From: Trichopria drosophilae
Lineage: Eukaryota > Arthropoda > Insecta > Hymenoptera > Diapriidae
Assembly (NCBI GenBank): GCA_030407085.1
Contig: CM059582.1
Location: 201,732,001 to 201,796,000, forward strand
Direction of reading: 5' to 3'
Length of the DNA: 64,000 nt
Positions 13,765 through 26,000 of this stretch are shown here, piece after piece (the stretch's first letter is position 1; each line of letters begins with the position of its first letter). The notes under the pieces were generated by a model. The model worked only from the letters and a program-made list of their open reading frames with translations. It ran no database searches and was not told the DNA's origin. The position numbers were made by a program, and so were the translations under genes.

Positions 13765-13995
13765 AAATTTGATTTGATTTGAAACCATTTATTTCGTCCT
13801 GGACAAAAAGGTCCGTGGACAATTAGCCTTTACAATGTAAAAATACAAAAATAGAGAACCTTTATACTAGTCTTAATTTCTAAGTGGTCCCGCTCGCCGG
13901 TGGACCAAGATTAAGCTTAACAGTTATACTCTAATGTAATACTCTAATGTAATGTAATATCCCGCAATAGTGATAAGAAAAAAAAAACAAAGTAG
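13765..13995 (-). mobile_element. Truncated non-LTR retrotransposon 3' end
   Basis: Read on the minus strand, this segment ends in a short tandem tail of AAATC units (plus-strand 13765-13782). Just before the tail is a small hairpin, GGACCTTTTTGTCC, followed by AGGACGAAATAAATGG. A 3' untranslated region closed by a short tandem tail, with the 5' part missing, is typical of non-LTR retrotransposons. I infer the family type from this architecture and from general resemblance to insect R1/I-like 3' ends. No coding sequence remains. Confidence 0.5.
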
Positions 13996-13999
13996 AATA

Positions 14000-16513
14000 A
14001 GATACATTCAAATATAATAGGATACAATATTCTCACTTAGTGTGAGTGCTAGGTCGCAAATGTTGTAATAGTGCCGTTTTGAAATGATTGATTATTAAAC
14101 TGTAAATTTCGAAATGTTATTAATCAAAATAAATAATGTCTAATTATTCATTTTTCGTACATCCGATTATGGACATTCCACGTGACTTTATTTCTTTACC
14201 TAAAAGGCTGTATTTACAGATCGGTAGTATAAATTCTATTGTAGTTTTCCTACTGGGATTACGCATCACATTTCGTGACATCGAACACGGCGTGTTTGTA
14301 TTTAATACACAATGCAGTCAATCAATATACAAAACGAAATTGTTAATATTTATGAAAATAGTTCGTTAAACGTCGGAAATACTTGAACTTACTATTTTTT
14401 TAGTTGGATTGTGTAATAGTTGAATTGCCTACATGACATTACTGAGCTATCACAAAATTTTTTTCATTTTCCAATTTTTTATAGTTACAAATTTACCAAA
14501 TTTGAAATAGTTCCTTTAACTGTGGTTGGTTAGCCATCTTTACAAACTCGTTTGTTGTGCTATTTTTCAGATATTTGAATCAACTATTCTATCCTTTTTT
14601 ATTTGGATTTTTTAATATACATAACATATTAATAGCTTTAGAACTTCTTGCGACACTAAAGTATCTCGAGTGAACTATGCTATTTTAGGAAGAATACCTA
14701 ATATTAAATTTTTTTCATGTAGAGTTACATTTCGCATCCTTGATGTATATTTCGTACTATCGGCCAATTTGAATCAGTCAAAAAAAATAAGCAGGTTTTA
14801 CTCCTAGAAGAATTGATCTTTGCATTCATGTAAAATACTTAAGTTACAATCAATGAAATAAATGATTTCAGAATCTAAAGGACGAGATTCAATTTTGCCA
14901 ATGGAATTAAATCACCTGTAAAAACACTGCCAAAAAACTTCCATTACATGTACATCAATTCTTCACAATGTATATCTATATATACATAATATATAGATGT
15001 ATTAAAAGAATTAATGTACTGTGATTTAAATGTGCCATGTTCATGACATTTTTAACATCGTAGACACTAAGTCTATATGAAGAAAACGTAATATTTGTTC
15101 TTTTTAAAACGGCAAAGTTCACTTCAGTCACTTTAGTGTCTAACGAGATTCTGATTGTGAAATATACTCAAAAATCTAAATTAAAAACAACTGAAATAAT
15201 TTTTCGGATTAACATTCAAAATTAGTACAAGTAGTGTTGACCAATAAAAAATATCTAATGAAATTAATTCATCAGTGACCATGACTTTTCGAAAATGTAT
15301 GATTCTTATTTATTTGTTATAATTCATTATCTATTTTCAATTCCCACCTTGATATTTTTTACGGAATCTTATGTAAGGGTTAAAATTATTTGAATTCTTA
15401 TATTAAATTTGATTCGTCTGATAGTAACACAAATCTGTAATATTTCAGTAAATTCTTTGCTGTTGTTCAGGAAAATGAAATTTTTTGGACATCTGTTCCA
15501 CTAATGAGGAAAAGCACGAATGTAAATGGCTAAAGAATAAATATTAAAAAAAATGGGAATAAGAAATTTTAAAATAAAAAAACGGCTTCAGCATTAAATT
15601 ATAAAGTGAAGCCGTCAACTATTCATTGTCAAATGTTGTCTGGAAACCGAAGTATCATCAAAACCAAATTTCATTGCATAAACAATTTAGTATGTGGAAA
15701 AGAACATATGCAATATATGCCTAAGCAATTGGCTAAACAAGATTTATCTTTTTTGAAAGAAATAATGGTTTATTTGATATCTATATTGTTTTAATTGAAA
15801 CACTTAGTCCTCGATACACTTACAGAAGCGGCCTTTTAGAAAGTTACATCCCTTCAAAGGAAAATCATCTATAACAATTTTTTTTCTTAAAAATTAAAAT
15901 AAAAAAAGAAGGCACGAATCCAGTTTTTACAAATTTTATTCGATTAAATGCATTTGAAATTAAGAAAAAGGATATTGAAATCTAAAGTAAGTAAATCTAA
16001 TTACAGATTTTCAAACATTCATTAAAAGTGTAATGCAAATTTAACAAAAATAAAAAAAAAAGTAATTTTATCAAACAAATTGTATAATCGATTTACATTA
16101 AGATTTTTTGATACATTTGAGCTATCGAAGTTGTTTTACATTTACTTATCCTTTACTTTTTGTGAAGCCAATAATTAAGATTTTTAATACAGGATATAAA
16201 AAACTAATCGTACTCATTACTGAAGCATTCTTTTAACCATCAGCGTATTCGAATTTTGATTCGAAAGTAACTCATACTAAATATTTTGTCTTTACTTCAA
16301 TGTTTACTGTGGTTACTCTACGTTGATTTAAAGTTAGTATTAAAACTTGAATTTGCTGGATTATATCAAACCACTTACAGTCATCGTGAAATTATATCAT
16401 GATAAAAATATTTCAATTTCATTATTTACTTTCTGCATTTCTTATTTTAACTCTTATTTTAATCTTCTTTTAAAACGCATTTATGTATTCTGTCAGTTAT
16501 TTAAATTCTTTTT
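14000..16513. other. AT-rich noncoding stretch
   Basis: No gene is recognised. The sequence is very AT-rich with a TA-rich palindromic patch near 14970-15000. Short open frames (60-80 codons) have no visible domain. Confidence 0.6.
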
Positions 16514-17680
16514 GGTAAACCTTTACAAAACGGGCATCGTCCCAAAAAAAAATTTAAGTACACTATTTCCATGTGATTTTGCCTGCTGATTACGAATATG
16601 ATGATAAAAATTTGGGGTCGGACGTACTGAAGTCGCTATCTTGAAAAAACAGCCCAAAAACTGGTATTTTTGTAGTTTTTTGCATTTATTTTAAAAACTA
16701 CTAATCTGATAAAAAAAATGGTTTAAACAAAAAATGTAGAGTATAAAATTCTCTACAGAAAAGATACACTACATTTTTTTCGAAATATCAACGATAAGAT
16801 CGCAAATGAGTGCGGAACGTGCTCAAAATGAGGTTATGGATACTTTCATTATATTATGTATAGCGTTATATAGTGCCATAGTTACAGGGACACTGAATGC
16901 GCACATAGGTTTGATCGTTACTCACACCTGGATGGTTCTGGGGCGAAGCCCCCCAGTACACAAGCATCTCCTAGGCTCACGCAGTGGTAATTAGAGAGAC
17001 ACATACTTCACATAGGTTCGATTGTTACAAACACTTATTGGTTGGAGGTTAGGCTAGTATAAAAACGGGGGGGTGGGGGCGGAGCCCCCCAGCACGCATG
17101 CACGTCTTAGACTCACACAGTGGTAATTACAGGGACACGCACTTCACATGGGTTCATTTTTACAAACATCTGTTGGTTAGAGGTTACGAAAATGTGTGAA
17201 GTACATGTCCCTGTAATTACCACTGTATGAGCCTAAGACGTGCATGCATGCTGGGGGGCTCCACCCCCCAGACTCCCCGTTATTATACTAGCCTAACTTC
17301 CAACCAATAAGTGTTTGTAACAATCGAACCCATGTGAAGTACGCGACCCTGTAATTACCACTGCGTGGGCTTAGGGAATTCGTCGCTGTTTTACGTGATG
17401 TCCTTTGCGATTACAAAAAAATGCATTCAACCTTTTTTATACAGAATTTCACGTTCTACATTTTTTGCTGGAAACATTTTTTCGTCTGAGGCTTAGTTAT
17501 CAAAATAAATACAAAAAACTAAAAAAATACCCATTTTTTGGCTGTTTTTACAACATAGCGACTTCAATACGTCCGACCCCCAATTTTTATGATCATATTC
17601 GTAATCAGCGGGCAAAAATACATCGAAATAGTGTAGTTAATTTTTTGTTTGCGAGGATGCCCGTTTTGTAAAGATTTACC
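16514..17680. mobile_element. Nested foldback element, ~1.17 kb
   Basis: The two ends are inverse complements: GGTAAA then CTTTACAAAACGGGCATC on the left, mirrored at 17656-17680. The outer arms (about 16514-16810 and 17400-17680) pair imperfectly along most of their length. Inside is a second, better inverted repeat (about 16976-17155 with 17190-17371) built from a unit with GTGGTAATTACAGGGACA, CGATTGTTACAAACACTT and a GC-rich GGGGGCGGAGCCCCCC block. A further direct copy of part of this unit sits at about 16880-16975, only on the left. There is no coding capacity; the longest frames merely cross the arms. This is a nonautonomous foldback-type DNA transposon, probably made by insertion or duplication inside another foldback. 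Confidence 0.75.
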
Positions 17681-18411
17681 TTCTTTTTTTATAGGATTCA
17701 ATATTTCTTGCAAAATTTAAAATATTCGATGTATACTATTGCTTACCTATTTCGTATCTCGCAGATATATAGATAGTGACACGAACATACATTTGTTACT
17801 ATATTAATGACATATAATAGGACACGAAAAATAATATTATAAAATACTAAATTTATTTCATGTTGGAAGTTATGAATCAAAATAACGAAAATTTAGCGAT
17901 TTCAAGTAAAATTCGGAGCGCGATTTTACGCAGCTAATTACAAATTTAAATTACCATTAACATTAACTGCAAATTAGCATTGTAAATTTAAAATAACTTC
18001 GAAGAGTTCAGAGAATGGGATATTTCATTATTACAAGATAGTTTTTTTAAGGTTTAATTATGTTCTAGTGATTTCCTACAAATTTTGACTGCGGTCAAGA
18101 ACAAATTAGAATTTTGATCACGTTTATTATATCAATATTTATAATATAAAATTTGCGAGACTTTGCAATGTTACATTTTTATCAGAGCGCTTCGATATAT
18201 TTGTTACGAATAACGGTAGATTTTCCTTTAAAATTATTTTATGTACGATGAACCCCGATTAATCATATTTTTAATTCTAACATCAGTTGACTATCAAGAC
18301 AAACTTTTTCTTACAAACTTTTCCAAAATCCATCCATTTTGGATCAAACTACAAAAAGAAATCTGATTGTGATTATTTTTTTTAGATAATTCAGAGTAAA
18401 TATTGGGCACG
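17681..18411. other. AT-rich noncoding stretch
   Basis: Nothing is recognised here beyond A/T-rich low-complexity sequence. Confidence 0.6.
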
Positions 18412-18466
18412 TTTAGATTTAGATTTAGATTTATTAGAGAAAACCCTGGGATAAACCCAAAGGGTA
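18412..18466 (-). mobile_element. Non-LTR retrotransposon 3' tail
   Basis: On the minus strand the phrase CCTTTGGGTTTATCCCAGGG is followed by TTTTCTCTAATAAATC and a short tail of AAATCT units (plus-strand 18412-18433). A stem-like 3' UTR end closed by a tandem tail is the usual 3' signature of a 5'-truncated non-LTR retrotransposon. No coding sequence can be attributed to it. Confidence 0.45.
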
Positions 18467-19100
18467 AAAAGTTTAAAGTGTTATATCACTGTGGAATTTA
18501 AAAAAATAATTCTTTCAATTAAACGCTGCATAAGATCTTAAAAATAAGATAGAACATTGTTTATAAGGCGAAATATTTTGTAAAGTCATGAAGATTTCAT
18601 AACAAATTTAAACGCTTTTTTTCTCAAAAATTCATGTTTTGACACGGCCAGAAAATATTTCGCTTAATTCTTTACTGATTTATTTGAAATTTGAACAGAA
18701 TTTTTTAACAAGATTTTCTAGAGAAATGCGTAGGGATTTTTTTATATTTTTACATTTTTAGCGTAGTATATTTTTAATGAAGAAAATAAATTTTTTTTCT
18801 TCAAGTCTCAATCATTCTTGTAAAAAGTTATATCAAAAAGCTCTTCGTCTTTTTTGCGCTTTTGTTTAGAAAATTGAAAAAAGTTGTTGAAATTTTGTTT
18901 CATATTTAAAAAGAAAATATTTATAAATATTTGATTATATTGAAAATAATGTCCTATAAGCGTGATTTTAATTTTTTTTCTGTTCTCTAGGGAAAAATCT
19001 TGAAATTAGATGATATTTCAACGATCTAGAGTGGCTTACCTATTAAGGACAAAAAAATAATTTAAAAATATTATTAAAAAATGTTTATTTAAAAAATTTG

Positions 19101-19170
19101 TCCGCCATGGGATTGAACCCTACCTAAATCCCATTCACTTAACAATGATACTACACTAACTCTAGACGGA
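19101..19170 (-). ncRNA. tRNA-like sequence (tRNA pseudogene or SINE head)
   Basis: On the minus strand a 70-nt segment begins TCCGTCT and ends GGCGGA, giving six acceptor-stem pairs. It contains GGTTCAATCC (B box of RNA polymerase III promoters) in a T-arm position and TTAGTGTAGT in a D-arm position (A-box-like). A CATT/AATG stem stands where the anticodon arm should be, but the loop is not canonical and the T-stem has a mismatch, so I do not assign an amino acid. A decayed tRNA gene or the head of a tRNA-derived SINE are the best readings. Confidence 0.4.
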
Positions 19171-20884
19171 TATGTAATGTATTAACGGATACTTATTGCA
19201 AACTTACTTACAAAAGTATCTATCGATACAACAATTGTTTTTTTTTAACATATACACACAAAAAATTCAACGAAACTTGTCTAAGTGTTTTATAATAATT
19301 ATATTAATAATTGTATAAAAAAAAGATCACATTTGGATCACTTTTGGATCTCATAAGACTTTATCAATCATTTACTACATATTAATCAGTTTTTTATGAC
19401 TTGGCCAAAATATTACTAAGATTTTTGGAAATTTACTATTAGTACATTGCCAAAGTTTTAAAATTTAGCAGAAATAGTGATTTTTTTTACATAATTAACT
19501 CAAATTAGCATCTGAACTTGCAAAATTTGCATAAAAATTATTGTTAATGTATACAAGCATTAAACAACGAAATATTCATCGTAAATTAGAGAATTGTTTT
19601 ACTCATTCGCGTTTGACAAAGGATCCGATTCCTTACAAATTTGCAGAGATGATTAATTTCGAGATATTTCTTTTGTTTCGCTTCATTAATTTAGTCTAAG
19701 GAATTGATATACTTTTTTTTGTCTGACAATGTGAAGCCAAATGATTGCTCCATTGAAAACAAACTAGAGTTTTTGTCGGACATCGCGCCACATTATAACA
19801 AGAGAGATAAAAAGCGAGGATGAGTCGATAAATGGGTGGAGTGAAAAAGGGGGGGTTGCGGAAGGAATGGAAGTAAAAGGTTGGCCGAAACCACCGAGCG
19901 GTAAATACCTACAGGTTTACTCACAACGTTTAATTAATGCTCGAATACTGGTGTGGCTTCGTTTTGCCCGCATTGAATTTTCCCTGTTCCATGGGCACAG
20001 ACCGGGATACGCGGCTGGGCATCAAGGTGCGCGATGGAAATTTCGAGAAACCACACAAAACTGGTAGTTCGGTATAGGGAACCTAACCCAGTTTACTCTT
20101 TCACGAGAATATTTGTTATCAAATATTTTTGAACTTCCGCATTTATAACATGCACGATGCCTACCCATGCCGTGATATTTGGGAAATAAAGGGTCGGAAT
20201 TATTTTTTTTGTCAGTTTCTAATTTTTGGGATGTATTAAAAAAATTAACTTGATAATAAACCTGACAAAGGTTTCAGTATAGTAATCGTGTGATAGTACT
20301 CTTCAAAATTATTCTTTGATGAGAGTTTTTGTTTCGGCACAATTTGGTTTTGGTGTAATAAATATTGCAAAAAAATATGTGTCTTTTCGTTTGAACATTG
20401 ATTTAAGTTTCAATCTATCTTTATTTTGGACAGAGTTATTTAACAGTCATTATGAGAAGATGTACTATTTCAGCTATTAGTAGAAAATATCAGTCACATT
20501 ACAAACTTTTACATTTAGGGTACAGAAATTAAAAAAATAATACATACATTTTTGCTGAAGGATACACGGGAAAAAATAAATTAGATGTACTCTTCAAGCG
20601 CATCCTTGTTTTCCCAAACACATGTCCAAACATAAATGCAGATGAAAAAAAAAAATAACTGGATTACGCATAAAAAAATTAAAAGAAATGATCGAACCAC
20701 ATTATTTTCTCCGTCTACTCTTCACTTAGTAGATTTTCAACGATGACACTTGATGTTAGATGTTGTGGATTGTTGTGAAATGTATTAGAGCTTTGCGATA
20801 TCACAATTCTTTTATTGGTCTTGCCCTACCGCCAAGAACAATACCATAACGGATCATTCATGTGGAAATATTGTCAAGATATTT
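19171..20884. other. Noncoding stretch
   Basis: No gene or named repeat is seen. A slightly GC-richer patch lies at about 19790-20100 and contains a 66-codon frame without a domain. Confidence 0.55.
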
Positions 20885-21281
20885 GATCACACGTCAAATT
20901 ATCACAATGATAAAATATCACTTCGACAAAATACCACACATTTAAAAATGTTTTCGGGCACGCATATACTTTTAGACATTATATATATGGGTAGGCAGAG
21001 CTCTGACTGGTTAGGTTAGGTTAGGTTATTTTCATGACGTTGCCATTTTCCGCTTCCCCCTTTTCACTATACGAATTTTTATCTAAAATAATAATCGCGA
21101 TAAAAACCAGGGTCAAATACACTGGTTAAAAAGCATGAATTTCCGTGTGTAATGTTCAAATTTTTATTGGACTGGTTTTTTATCGCAGTGATACTTTTGA
21201 TTATGGTTATTATTTTGGCCATGTGATATTTTGTCGTGTGTTAAATTGTCATGTTCTATTTTGCCGTGTGAGTAGGTGTCA
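20885..21281. repeat. Element with inverted subterminal motifs
   Basis: The left end (20885-20940) has several copies of a phrase like CACACGTCAAATTATCAC and TCGACAAAATACCACAC. The right end (21221-21281) has the same phrases inverted, such as GTGATATTTTGTCGTGTG and ATTTTGCCGTGTG. Multiple short subterminal repeats in opposite orientation at both ends are usual for the transposase-binding ends of DNA transposons, so this is probably a ~400-bp nonautonomous element. I do not recognise the superfamily. The middle carries the TTAGG-type array at 21008-21028. Confidence 0.5.
21008..21028 (+). repeat. Interstitial telomere-like TTAGG array
   Basis: Four consecutive GGTTA units (about 20 bases) match the insect telomeric repeat TTAGG. 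The array is too short and too isolated to be a telomere, and such runs are scattered in insect genomes. It may mark a healed break or be part of the surrounding element. Confidence 0.6.
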
Positions 21282-21289
21282 CGCGGAAT

Positions 21290-22040
21290 AAAGACGTGGA
21301 GCCTAAGACAGTACTTAGTAAGTCTTGCTAGAATATTGAATCTTCTTCGTCGTATTTTGTATAAATTCTTAGCTGGAGATTATGAAAACGTCCCTTACTT
21401 ATAATCTCTTCCATTTAAATAAATTAAAGGAACACATTAATAACCTATAGAAAATTGAAATGGTATAACTGCAACTAACCTGTTAATGAATAAAAAAAAA
21501 ATTAGGGAATATCGAGTCGAAATTTCTGACTGCGCGTAGCGAGCAAGGAACTACGGAAATACTAATTTTTAAATTAATTTTAAGAAAAACTTAACTTCAA
21601 CATTAAAGAAGATAATTACTGCCCGTAAACGAAAAAGGATGGAAGACTCATAAATTCGGTGAAATATGCTGGAAAATTATTCACTTTCATGATTTTTAAT
21701 TTTTCTCTATCATTTTGAATCCAATTTTGTGACCTACTCCCTACCTTTAAATCATTTTGAATTCCTTTTTCCAGGAATTTTGCATTTTAGTACTAATACC
21801 AGAATTGTTAAAAATTAAACTGAAACTAGGTACTCGAGGATCTTCTTGGTACCCGCTAATTCCGAATTCGACCTTCGATATTCAAAATTCAAGATGGCGG
21901 ATCCAATATGTCGGCCGCACAATTGATAATCGATCGTCTTTGCTTACAACTTGTTACGCCGGAGTTTTCGTGGTCGCTGAATCCCACCTTAGATTTTTAA
22001 CATTCAAAATCTAAAACCTCATTACTTAAAGACAATCGTA
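21290..22040. other. Noncoding stretch with one degenerate repeat unit
   Basis: No gene is seen. Near 21880-22015 is an inverted, degenerate unit of the dispersed repeat described at 22075, recognisable by AATTCAAGATGGCGGATCC. Confidence 0.5.
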
Positions 22041-22074
22041 TGGCTTCATTTTTTATTATTTTATCTGCCATTTT

Positions 22075-22410
22075 TATTCCATTATTATATCGGCCTTTTA
22101 AATTGTTCAAATCCAAGATTATGTTCTTAGACAACGACCCCAAAATACCTAGAATAAAATGTTTCAAACCAATCCCAGCAATTTTCTATTTTTTTTCCCG
22201 TATGGGATCCACCATTTTAAATTTCGAAAACTTTATATTCATAATCAGCGACTTCAAAAAAACCCAAGTAACAAATTTCAAGCAAATCCGAACAATAATT
22301 GTTAATTTTGTCGTCCGTCATTTTGGATTCACCATTCTGAATTTTGAATATCCAAAATGAGTTTATAATCAGCGACACTCTTCCTCCCCTAGTAACAAAT
22401 TTTTTAACCA
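22075..22410 (+). repeat. Degenerate tandem units of a dispersed ~140-bp repeat
   Basis: Units of roughly 130-150 bp follow one another, each with a phrase like CATTTTGGATTCACCATT, then TGAATTTTGAA or TAAATTTCGAAAA, then TATAATCAGCGAC or CATAATCAGCGAC, and then AGTAACAAATTT. The same succession is seen at 35480-35785, and fragments occur near 6483, 10141, 21890, 24290, 49940, 52370-52700 and 59262. It has no coding capacity. It looks like an old interspersed repeat family with a tandem habit. Confidence 0.6.
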
Positions 22411-22779
22411 TTAAGCAACAATTTCCTTTTAAAATACATATTTGTTACATTGTTTAAAATAAAGTAAACATAATGATGAGAATATTTTATTATTTAAGTT
22501 TTTAAACATCTTGCCAAAATAAGTAAACAAATATTTACAAGACATTACAATTTTAATTACTTGAAAAATAAAAAAAGTGATTTGAAAGATGGTGCCGATC
22601 CAGATCTACTCTTTTATTACACATATATATTTCTTACATATATTTTCATGAAATATTATACTGTTTTTCCATGTATATTAGATAAATCATTTTTTGTTAT
22701 TGTAATTTTCTTACCCAGAGTCTGGAACAAACAAATAATGGATTCATGATTATTTAAAGGAATATTGGTAATTAACGTA
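22411..22779. other. AT-rich noncoding stretch
   Basis: No gene or repeat is recognised. Confidence 0.55.
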
Positions 22780-23026
22780 CAGTAGAGCCCCGGTATATTT
22801 ACTCAATCGGTTCCACGCCTTCCCCTCTCGTCTCGTTACATGCACCAAATGAAGATAGCGTCACTTCTCCCACTCCCCTCAGTGACGCCACAGCAAGTTC
22901 TTCCTGAGACCCCAGCGCGCACGGTGGTGGAAAAAGTGAGCGGCGACACGCAAATATAACGAGACGGAACAGGGAAAATATACGGTACTAAATATAGCGA
23001 GACGCAATTATACCGGGACTCTACTG
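22780..23026. mobile_element. pogo-like MITE, 247 bp
   Basis: The terminal inverted repeats are CAGTAGAGCCCCGGTATA on the left and the inverse of CAGTAGAGTCCCGGTATA on the right (one mismatch in 18). The element is flanked on both sides by TA, the duplication made by Tc1/mariner/pogo transposases, and the CAGTAG start is typical of pogo/Tigger-like ends. The interior is GC-rich and noncoding, so it is a nonautonomous derivative mobilised in trans. Confidence 0.85.
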
Positions 23027-23029
23027 TAA

Positions 23030-26000
23030 TATGTAATACGATTCTACTGAACTGTAATAAAAATGTATGTAAAATATACTTGAAATAATGTGAACTTTCA
23101 TAGTTTTATTAGTATATTCGTGAAACGTATATTAAATTGATTTTTAAATACGTTTCATAACCGGTGTGTACTTTTTTGTGTCAGATTTACATATCAAGAA
23201 GGATTTTTCAACGTTTAAAAATTAACAAATATATTATAAACGTGTACAACTAAACGTTTCATATGTCAACAGTATTTTTAAACCAAATTCACCTTTAATA
23301 AATGTATATTAAACAATAGTGTTTTTATTTAGTAACTTTGTTTATGAACATTTATTTCAATCTGCACAGTTCCAAAAATGTCCAAGGCAGCAGACTAGTA
23401 AAACAAAATCGAGGTTCAAGCGAACAATTTTATAGTAATCAAAGTATTCCCATGGCTGCATTTTCCACTCATGCCCAAATCGAATAAGAGAAAATCAGGA
23501 AGTGGTTCGCATATTCCCTTAACTGGAGCAATCTCTGCCTCGATTCAACCATTTTCTGTTTCTGAAAAGTGTAATATGGAGGATGCTCATGTATTGTATG
23601 GACCTGCACTTGTATTATGAAACAACGTTGACAATAGTAAATATTTACATCAGAATTAGGATAACAAGGAGAGATACTTCATTTTCAAAAAAATTATTGA
23701 ACAATGACATATCAAAAACTTATTTTTTTATGCAATGTGGGTAATGTGCAGCTTTACGCATTTTTAAATGCACTTTACTTCACTCACTTGAATAAAAAAA
23801 TATTGTTCGACGCGTGTGCGAAAATGTTTTTTCTACCCATATGAATGCGGACCTCTCTTTCAGCTCATCCCTCAACCCTCACATTCGTAGAAAAAATTTT
23901 TGTGCACCTGTATCGAAAACTACTATTTTGGCCCCTTAACATTTTAATTCGAATAATTCATCACAGATAATATACTTTTCTTGTAATTTTGTTATACAAT
24001 AGATATATTTATTAACTCGGTGCTTTCGGACCCTGACTGCAGTGCGGGAAGTTCTCTTTTTGTACACTTTTTGCTCACTCATCATATACTCATTGTATCG
24101 GTTCACTTGTGCGCAAATCACCCACTTCGCTCACTTGTATCGAAATGTACTATTTTTTTAATAATGAATCCTGCGATTATCACATGATAGTTCTAATCAC
24201 ATAATATTCCTTAGTCAGGTGTTTTCAGAAACGTCGTTTACGAAAGGGACCATAGAATTTTGAAATGAAAAAAAATGTGAAATGTCAAATCCAACATGGC
24301 GGACAAATTGTTATTGACTTGTGCAATATAAAACAGCGAGTATTTAGAGTTTACGGAAGCGACTTTAGATTCTTGACAACAGAAAACCAGTTTCAAGTGA
24401 ATTGGAAAAATAAATATTCGACAAAAGGTTACGTTAATTATGTGATATCATATTTTGAATTTTGTAAATATTTTTGTTAAAATTAAATTTTTGTGAGAAC
24501 CAGAAAATGATAAAAAAATGTTTAATATCGAATTATCAGATTGACCAATTTCGGACGCTAGATTTCCAAAATATTCATGTATTAAATGTGTGACCGTACA
24601 TTACAAAGGCTACTCATCCGAAACGAACGGAATGACGGCAATTAGCGCGTCATCGCTAATCTCGTGGCGAGAGAGAAAGGTCAACGGGACTTTCATCTTC
24701 CATGCGGAAAGTTCGTCCGCTGTATTTCAAAAGTCTCGTGTGGAATCGATCGTCTGCCACTTCGTTAGGTTGCGGCTAGTTTCATTACCGTGCCCTTCCC
24801 GTTCTCTCTTTTGTAAAGGTAGTACGAGAGGAAGGAAGGGTAGTTTTTCTATTTAAAAATAAACTCGAATTATGATTTTATTTTTTTTTGTTATAAAAGT
24901 ATATCAAATTATATGTAATGTTGAAGAACCGGAAAATATCTGAATAGCGGCGCTCTCCAAAAATACATTTTCCTGTTCGCGTTTGACCATTACACAAAAA
25001 ATATATGCATCGCCCCGGGCAGCAATTTCGAATTTTACGAGGGGCCGTGCTCCATTGGGGAAGGAAGCAGGGAATATTACTGGAAAGAAATGAAGGACGT
25101 TTGCATAGACTCCATCGTTTCAAAATCGAACATTTTGGATTAAATCAGAATGAAGTAAAATTATCAAATTTGACAATCGACGCGTTACCACAAGCAGACG
25201 CGTTAAAGCAGGTAATGATGCGAACAAATCGCATAGGGAAGTCCAACTCGATGAAATTTCCGTGGAGCGGCGCACCTCGAATATCACGAATTACTACAAA
25301 TCTTGAGAAACTTTGATACTCGATTTCGGAGCGATTTCGAGAAACTTCCGTGACAAGAAAGAAAACTAATCAAGCGCGATGAAAGCCTCTGAATCGTTAT
25401 AATACCCCTTCCTGGTCTTTTTACGGAAGAATGGATAGGAGAGGAATCGAAAACCGTGGAGTATCATCTCCAGACCGCACGGATAAGTCTTAGAAATCTC
25501 GTATCTGCAGCCTCGCAAAAGAACGGCGGCGCTGGAGCTTCTTATACATTAAAGCTGACCATTCGCGATGCTCTTAATCAAATTAATGACAGTTTCCTTT
25601 GACGCAAGTATTTTCCAGCAAATTCAATAAAAATAATCTCTTAGTGGTTTTAACCTCATATTATTAATGGGGTAGTCCATAAAACATCAGCTGATAAAAG
25701 TCAAGAGTGAAATGTGAGGTTATTTCGTTTCGCATGTATCAATAGAAATACTCTGACTCAGCGCTGCGACCTACTAAAAACTTCCACATGTTTCAATTTC
25801 AAGAAAAATCTCGTAGTCGGATTACGAATCATGGAAATGGACCGGGTAATCAGAATGTACTTCAATTTCCTACAGGCGAAATAAGTAACTTTTATTATCC
25901 ACAAATATTATGAGTATAGTAGCATTAGTTTTAAGCTGCATAGTCATTTTAGTAGCTGGAAAAATTTGTTAATTCTACGCTTTAGCTAGATACTAAAGTT

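Noticed and set aside
14965..15000. TA-rich palindrome as an origin or regulatory site
   Set aside because: Such palindromes are expected by chance in DNA this AT-rich.
21008..21028. TTAGG array as a true telomere
   Set aside because: Only about four units, flanked by ordinary sequence on both sides.
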